From NCBI GenBank assembly GCA_043811005.1, contig JBDRNO010000271.1, positions 1 to 25,271 on the forward strand: a DNA stretch of 25,271 bases, read 5' to 3'. The notes under the pieces were generated by a model. That model made no database searches, was not told where the DNA came from, and was given only the letters and a program-made list of their open reading frames with translations. This document shows positions 22,567 to 25,271 of the stretch, in pieces (position 1 is the first letter of the stretch; each line of letters starts with the position of its first letter). Position numbers and translations under genes: made by a program. The stretch comes from JBDRNO01 sp043811005 (lineage in GTDB: Bacteria; Bacteroidota; Bacteroidia; NORP154).

Positions 22567-23241
22567 TCACGGAGCTAACCTCTCCATCTTCCACGAATTA
22601 TCTTCCTGCAAGCTGAACCGGATTCTGTCGTGAAGCCTGTTTACTCTTGCCTGCCAGAATTCTATTTTATATGGTATAAGACAATATCCACCCCAATAGG
22701 GTGGGCAAGGTATTGGCAGGTTCTTAAATTTGTCAGTAAAATATTTTTCTCGCATTACAATTGATTTTCTATCTGGTATCACATCGCTCTGCGGTGATGC
22801 CCAGGCGCCTATCTGGCTTCCCCGGGGCCTGCTCTTACAATATTCATCTGACTGTTCTACAGATATCTTCTCAATCTTTCCCTCAATCCTTACCTGACGG
22901 TTGAGGTCTGTCCATAAAAAAGTTATTGCTGCGTACGGATTTTGGGATATTTCCTTTGCCTTCCTGCTTTCGTAATTTGTATAAAAAACAAAGCCATTCT
23001 CATCAAAGCCCTTTAATAACATAGCCCTGGCTGACGGCTTTCCGCTTTGTGACACGGTGGATAAAATCATCGCCTCTGAAAGTGGAATCCCGGCTTTGGC
23101 AGCATCCTCAAACCAAATTCCAAACTGCTTGATAGGATCACTGTGTATATTTTTTTCATTTAATCCTGTTAAGGTAAAAAGATATTTTTTGTATAAACCA
23201 AAAAAACTTCTTTTATAGAACTTTATGGTATTCTCCGGCAT
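22567..23241 (-). CDS. pdxH: Pyridoxamine 5'-phosphate oxidase
   Basis: A 224-residue FMN enzyme that oxidises PNP or PMP to PLP. FMN contacts are visible: RAMLLKGF (72-79), YTNYESRKAKEI (87-98), WTDLNRQVRIEG (110-121), SRPRGSQIGAWASPQS (137-152) and W196; the PLP-binding RLHDR is at 202-206 and the chain ends with the canonical ERLAP. The frame reaches back to a GTG at 23283, but the ATG at 23241 gives a family-typical length and is preferred. Product supply fits the PLP enzyme at 13405, though they are not linked in an operon. Confidence 0.96.
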   Translation of the reverse strand: MPENTIKFYKRSFFGLYKKYLFTLTGLNEKNIHSDPIKQFGIWFEDAAKAGIPLSEAMILSTVSQSGKPSARAMLLKGFDENGFVFYTNYESRKAKEISQNPYAAITFLWTDLNRQVRIEGKIEKISVEQSDEYCKSRPRGSQIGAWASPQSDVIPDRKSIVMREKYFTDKFKNLPIPCPPYWGGYCLIPYKIEFWQARVNRLHDRIRFSLQEDNSWKMERLAP

Positions 23242-23324
23242 TTTTAATCTGTTACATGTTAAATCTTTGCCACATCTGGTCACAATATTTGAACAAAGGC
23301 GCTATAATTACGATGTAGCAATGA

Positions 23325-23401
23325 TTACGCTAATCGCGAATCAAACGCGAATGAAGCGAATAGTATTCGCATAATTCGCGTTTGATTAGCGATTCGCGTA
23401 A
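23325..23401. repeat. 77-bp near-perfect palindrome
   Basis: Arms 23325-23362 and 23364-23401 are inverted repeats of 38 bases around one central base, matching at 34 of 38 positions. The arms are built from gcgaat/attcgc words. It lies between the divergent pdxH and yqgE genes, and would form a very long hairpin or cruciform. Confidence 0.85.
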
Positions 23402-23622
23402 CTTTAATTATTAAACCTCTTTGGTTTTGGCTTCGGCCTGAGCTCAGCCGAACGGCTTGTCCAAGTTATGGAAATTAGGGCAAAAGTAATTTTTTATTTT
23501 CTTTTAAAATTATAAATAATTAGTGTTAATTTGTGTAATTAGTGGCGTCCGCCAGCTGGCTGATTAATCAATTTATGAAGTTATGTCCTTATACTCAGTT
23601 TTCTAATAAAATTACAATAAAC
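23402..23622. repeat. Further repeat fragments upstream of yqgE
   Basis: A GC-rich island at 23430-23460 contains the perfect palindrome ctgagctcag; the 14-mer ccgccagctggctg at 23549-23562 is the reverse complement of one inside prmC (19025-19038). No gene is seen here. Confidence 0.55.
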
Positions 23623-23652
23623 TTTGTAAAAAATTATTAATCATTATATTTG
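23623..23652 (+). promoter_or_regulatory. Bacteroidota-type promoter for the yqgE gene
   Basis: TTTG at 23623-23626, an 18-base spacer and TATATTTG at 23645-23652. Transcription would start near 23659, some 30 bases ahead of the ATG at 23690. The spacer is one base shorter than in the two other promoters. Confidence 0.65.
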
Positions 23653-23689
23653 TTATCTGATTTTTCAATAAAAACAAATCATAAAAAGA

Positions 23690-24253
23690 ATGAATCCGAT
23701 AAAATTAGAACCAGGCAAAGGGAGGTTGTTGATCTCCGAGCCATTTCTTCATGATCCTTTTTTCAATCGTTCGGTAGTACTGCTTACCGAACATAATGAG
23801 AACGGCTCTGTTGGCTTTATTCTAAATAAACCCATAAACATAAAGCTCAATGATGCATTAGAAGAATTTCCGCAATTTAATACCGACCTTTACTTAGGAG
23901 GCCCTGTTCAAAGAGATTCATTGTTTTATATTCACACAATAGGAGACAGTATAAGTGACAGCATTGAGATCTTTGATGGTATATATTGGGGGGGGAATTT
24001 TGAAGCATTAAAAATATTAGTTAAAAAAAATGAAGTTGACACATCGGAGCTGCGTTTTTTTATGGGCTATTCGGGTTGGAAAGGCGATCAATTAGACGCA
24101 GAATTGAAAAAAAATTCATGGATAGTAACTCCTGCAAAAGCCGAATATATAATGAATGTCCTCCCTGAAAAATTATGGAGTAATATCTTAAAAGGTCTTG
24201 GGAAAAATTATGCTATGTTAGCTAATTTCCCTGAATTTCCCTCCTTGAATTGA
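23690..24253 (+). CDS. YqgE/AlgH family protein (UPF0301)
   Basis: A 187-residue cytoplasmic protein of normal family length. Family hallmarks: GRLLISEP near the N-terminus, DPFFNRSVVLLTEHNENGSVG then FILNKP (about 22-48), LYLGGPVQRDSLFYIHT, the FFMGYSGWKGDQLDAEL stretch (about 123-139) and a final W-x-x-x-L-x-x-LGKNYAMLANFP. The name AlgH comes from a Pseudomonas alginate regulator, but the molecular function is unresolved. fmt, HU, pdxH and yqgE lie near each other here, a grouping I recall from other Bacteroidota. Confidence 0.95.
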   Translation: MNPIKLEPGKGRLLISEPFLHDPFFNRSVVLLTEHNENGSVGFILNKPINIKLNDALEEFPQFNTDLYLGGPVQRDSLFYIHTIGDSISDSIEIFDGIYWGGNFEALKILVKKNEVDTSELRFFMGYSGWKGDQLDAELKKNSWIVTPAKAEYIMNVLPEKLWSNILKGLGKNYAMLANFPEFPSLN

Positions 24254-24576
24254 TGAATTACGATTTTGTATTCTTGAGTGCCCTCTAAAAGGTAAAATAA
24301 TTGAAAAAAATATTTTCTCGCAAAGACGCCAAGGTAATTTCTCAATACTTGCAGGCAGATTATATTTATTAGTTATTTTCTTTAATTTTGTATGTGGTTA
24401 TTGTGAAGTTACACGCCAAGAACACAAAGTGTTTATTCTCAGTAATTTATGAATATTACTTTGCGATCTTTGCACCTCTAAGAGAGACAAAAGCGACTTT
24501 TTAGAGTGGAAAAGCCGCGCGTGGAATCCCCTCCAGAAAGAAAGGATAAAGGGGTGTGTGAAATAATTACCAAGAT
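24254..24576. repeat. Intergenic region with degraded cgcaaag-family elements
   Basis: No gene is supported. ctcgcaaagacgccaag at 24317-24333 and cacgccaagaacacaaag at 24412-24429 are related to the element at 22030; the second pairs roughly with ctttgcgatctttgc at 24459-24473. A TAATTTTG at 24383-24390 fits a -7 element for the next gene but has no clear -33 box. Confidence 0.55.
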
Positions 24577-25271
24577 ATGAAAAATACCCAGGTGGTAAGA
24601 ACTTTATACTCAATAACATTGATTATATTATTATTTTCCTCCTGTAAAAAGGAAAATGAAGGCGATTGTTTTATAAGCACTGGGGAAATCATTAAGAAAG
24701 AAGTATCAACCGGAGAATTCTCTGAAATTGACGTTTACGACAACATCAATTTATTAATAACTCAGGATACCTTTAATAATGTTGTAATAGAAGCAGGAGA
24801 GAATTTGATCCCATTTATCATAACCCAGGTTGAAGACGGCAGGTTAACAATCAGGAACAATAACAGGTGCGATTTGGTAAGAAGCTATAAAAAAAAAGAA
24901 GTGAATGTTTTTGCAACAACAAATGGAATAAAACGCATAATTCACAATGGTTATGGTTGGATCAAAAATACCGATACCCTGATAAACGATGCAATTGATA
25001 TCTCCGTAAATAGTTACGGGGATGTTGAGTTGACAGTCAAAGTCAATTATTCGCATATTGATACGCATAGTGGAGGAGATATAATATTAAAAGGCACTTC
25101 ACTTCTTAACGGGTTTTGGACATCGGGTAACAACTGGGTGAGATGTTCCGAGCTTATAACGGATACAACATATTTAGATGCGTCAATAACAGGAAATTGT
25201 TATGTAAATGCTACCAAAAAGCTTGATGTAAAGATCCATTCAAGTGGAGATGTGTATTATTCCGGAAATCC
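24577..25271 (+). CDS. GIN-domain (DUF2807) lipoprotein, 3' partial
   Basis: The frame opens at the ATG at 24577 and runs off the window with 231 residues visible. Residues 1-22 are a signal peptide ending in a lipobox, LLFSS before Cys23, followed by KKE, so it should be a lipid-anchored envelope protein. The body (from about residue 43, FSEIDVYDNINLLITQD) shows the repeating short beta strands and N/G/D turns of the GIN/DUF2807 putative auto-transporter adhesin head-like domain, a right-handed beta helix by analogy. Function is not known; such lipoproteins are common in Bacteroidota. Confidence 0.85.
   Translation, partial: MKNTQVVRTLYSITLIILLFSSCKKENEGDCFISTGEIIKKEVSTGEFSEIDVYDNINLLITQDTFNNVVIEAGENLIPFIITQVEDGRLTIRNNNRCDLVRSYKKKEVNVFATTNGIKRIIHNGYGWIKNTDTLINDAIDISVNSYGDVELTVKVNYSHIDTHSGGDIILKGTSLLNGFWTSGNNWVRCSELITDTTYLDASITGNCYVNATKKLDVKIHSSGDVYYSGN

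Noticed and set aside
23242..23283. N-terminal extension of PdxH to a GTG
   Set aside because: The ATG at 23241 already gives the usual family length, and the 14 extra residues show no family similarity.
24398..25068. Minus-strand frames at 24398-24619 and 24844-25068
   Set aside because: The first covers repeat remnants, and the second is antisense to the lipoprotein, which has a clear signal peptide and lipobox.

Overview
The window looks like chromosomal DNA of a gliding-type member of the Bacteroidota. Several things point there: a giant SprB-repeat protein ending in a type B type IX secretion (T9SS) C-terminal domain; promoters of the form TTTG-N18/19-TAnnTTTG; a bTHX small ribosomal protein; a BshC bacillithiol enzyme; a GIN-domain (DUF2807) lipoprotein; and many intergenic palindromic repeats of the kind that litter these genomes. 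The species cannot be named from the sequence. Genes are AT-rich; ribosome binding sites are A-rich rather than GGAGG-like.

Layout. 1-10636 (+): the last 3544 residues of a huge secreted adhesin whose start lies left of the window. It holds three 86-residue units, 37 SprB units of about 77 residues, two Ig-like units, two PKD domains and the T9SS sorting domain. 10917-11342 (+): a small VOC (glyoxalase-fold) protein, overlapping tail-to-tail with 11331-13043 (-) bshC, which uses a TTG start. 13405-14661 (+): an alpha-oxoamine synthase (serine palmitoyltransferase-like) behind a near-ideal Bacteroidota promoter. 14668-18370 (-): a ligA - DUF6913 - dapA group read leftward. 18551-19588 (-): prmC, carrying a 62-codon in-frame insertion. 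19589-20395: an 807-base divergent intergenic region with repeat elements. 20396-21364 (+): fmt. 21618-21890 (+): an HU protein with its own promoter and a strong terminator. 22187-22552 (+): bTHX with a long lysine-rich tail. 22567-23241 (-): pdxH. 23690-24253 (+): yqgE/algH family. 24577 to the end (+): a GIN-domain lipoprotein cut by the window edge.

Most genes after the adhesin are housekeeping: translation (fmt, prmC, bTHX), DNA repair and packaging (ligA, HU), lysine/cell wall precursor (dapA), vitamin B6 (pdxH), redox thiol (bshC) and sphingolipid/sulfonolipid-type lipid (the oxoamine synthase). I see no phage, CRISPR, tRNA, rRNA or classical IS.

Two observations stand out. (1) In the adhesin, a pair of cysteines is gained and lost together across all 37 SprB units, which predicts an optional second disulfide per unit; the units also fall into subtypes arranged in a four-unit higher-order repeat. 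(2) Palindromic, GC-richer repeat elements of the intergenic type also appear inside coding sequence, as in-frame insertions in prmC and apparently bshC.
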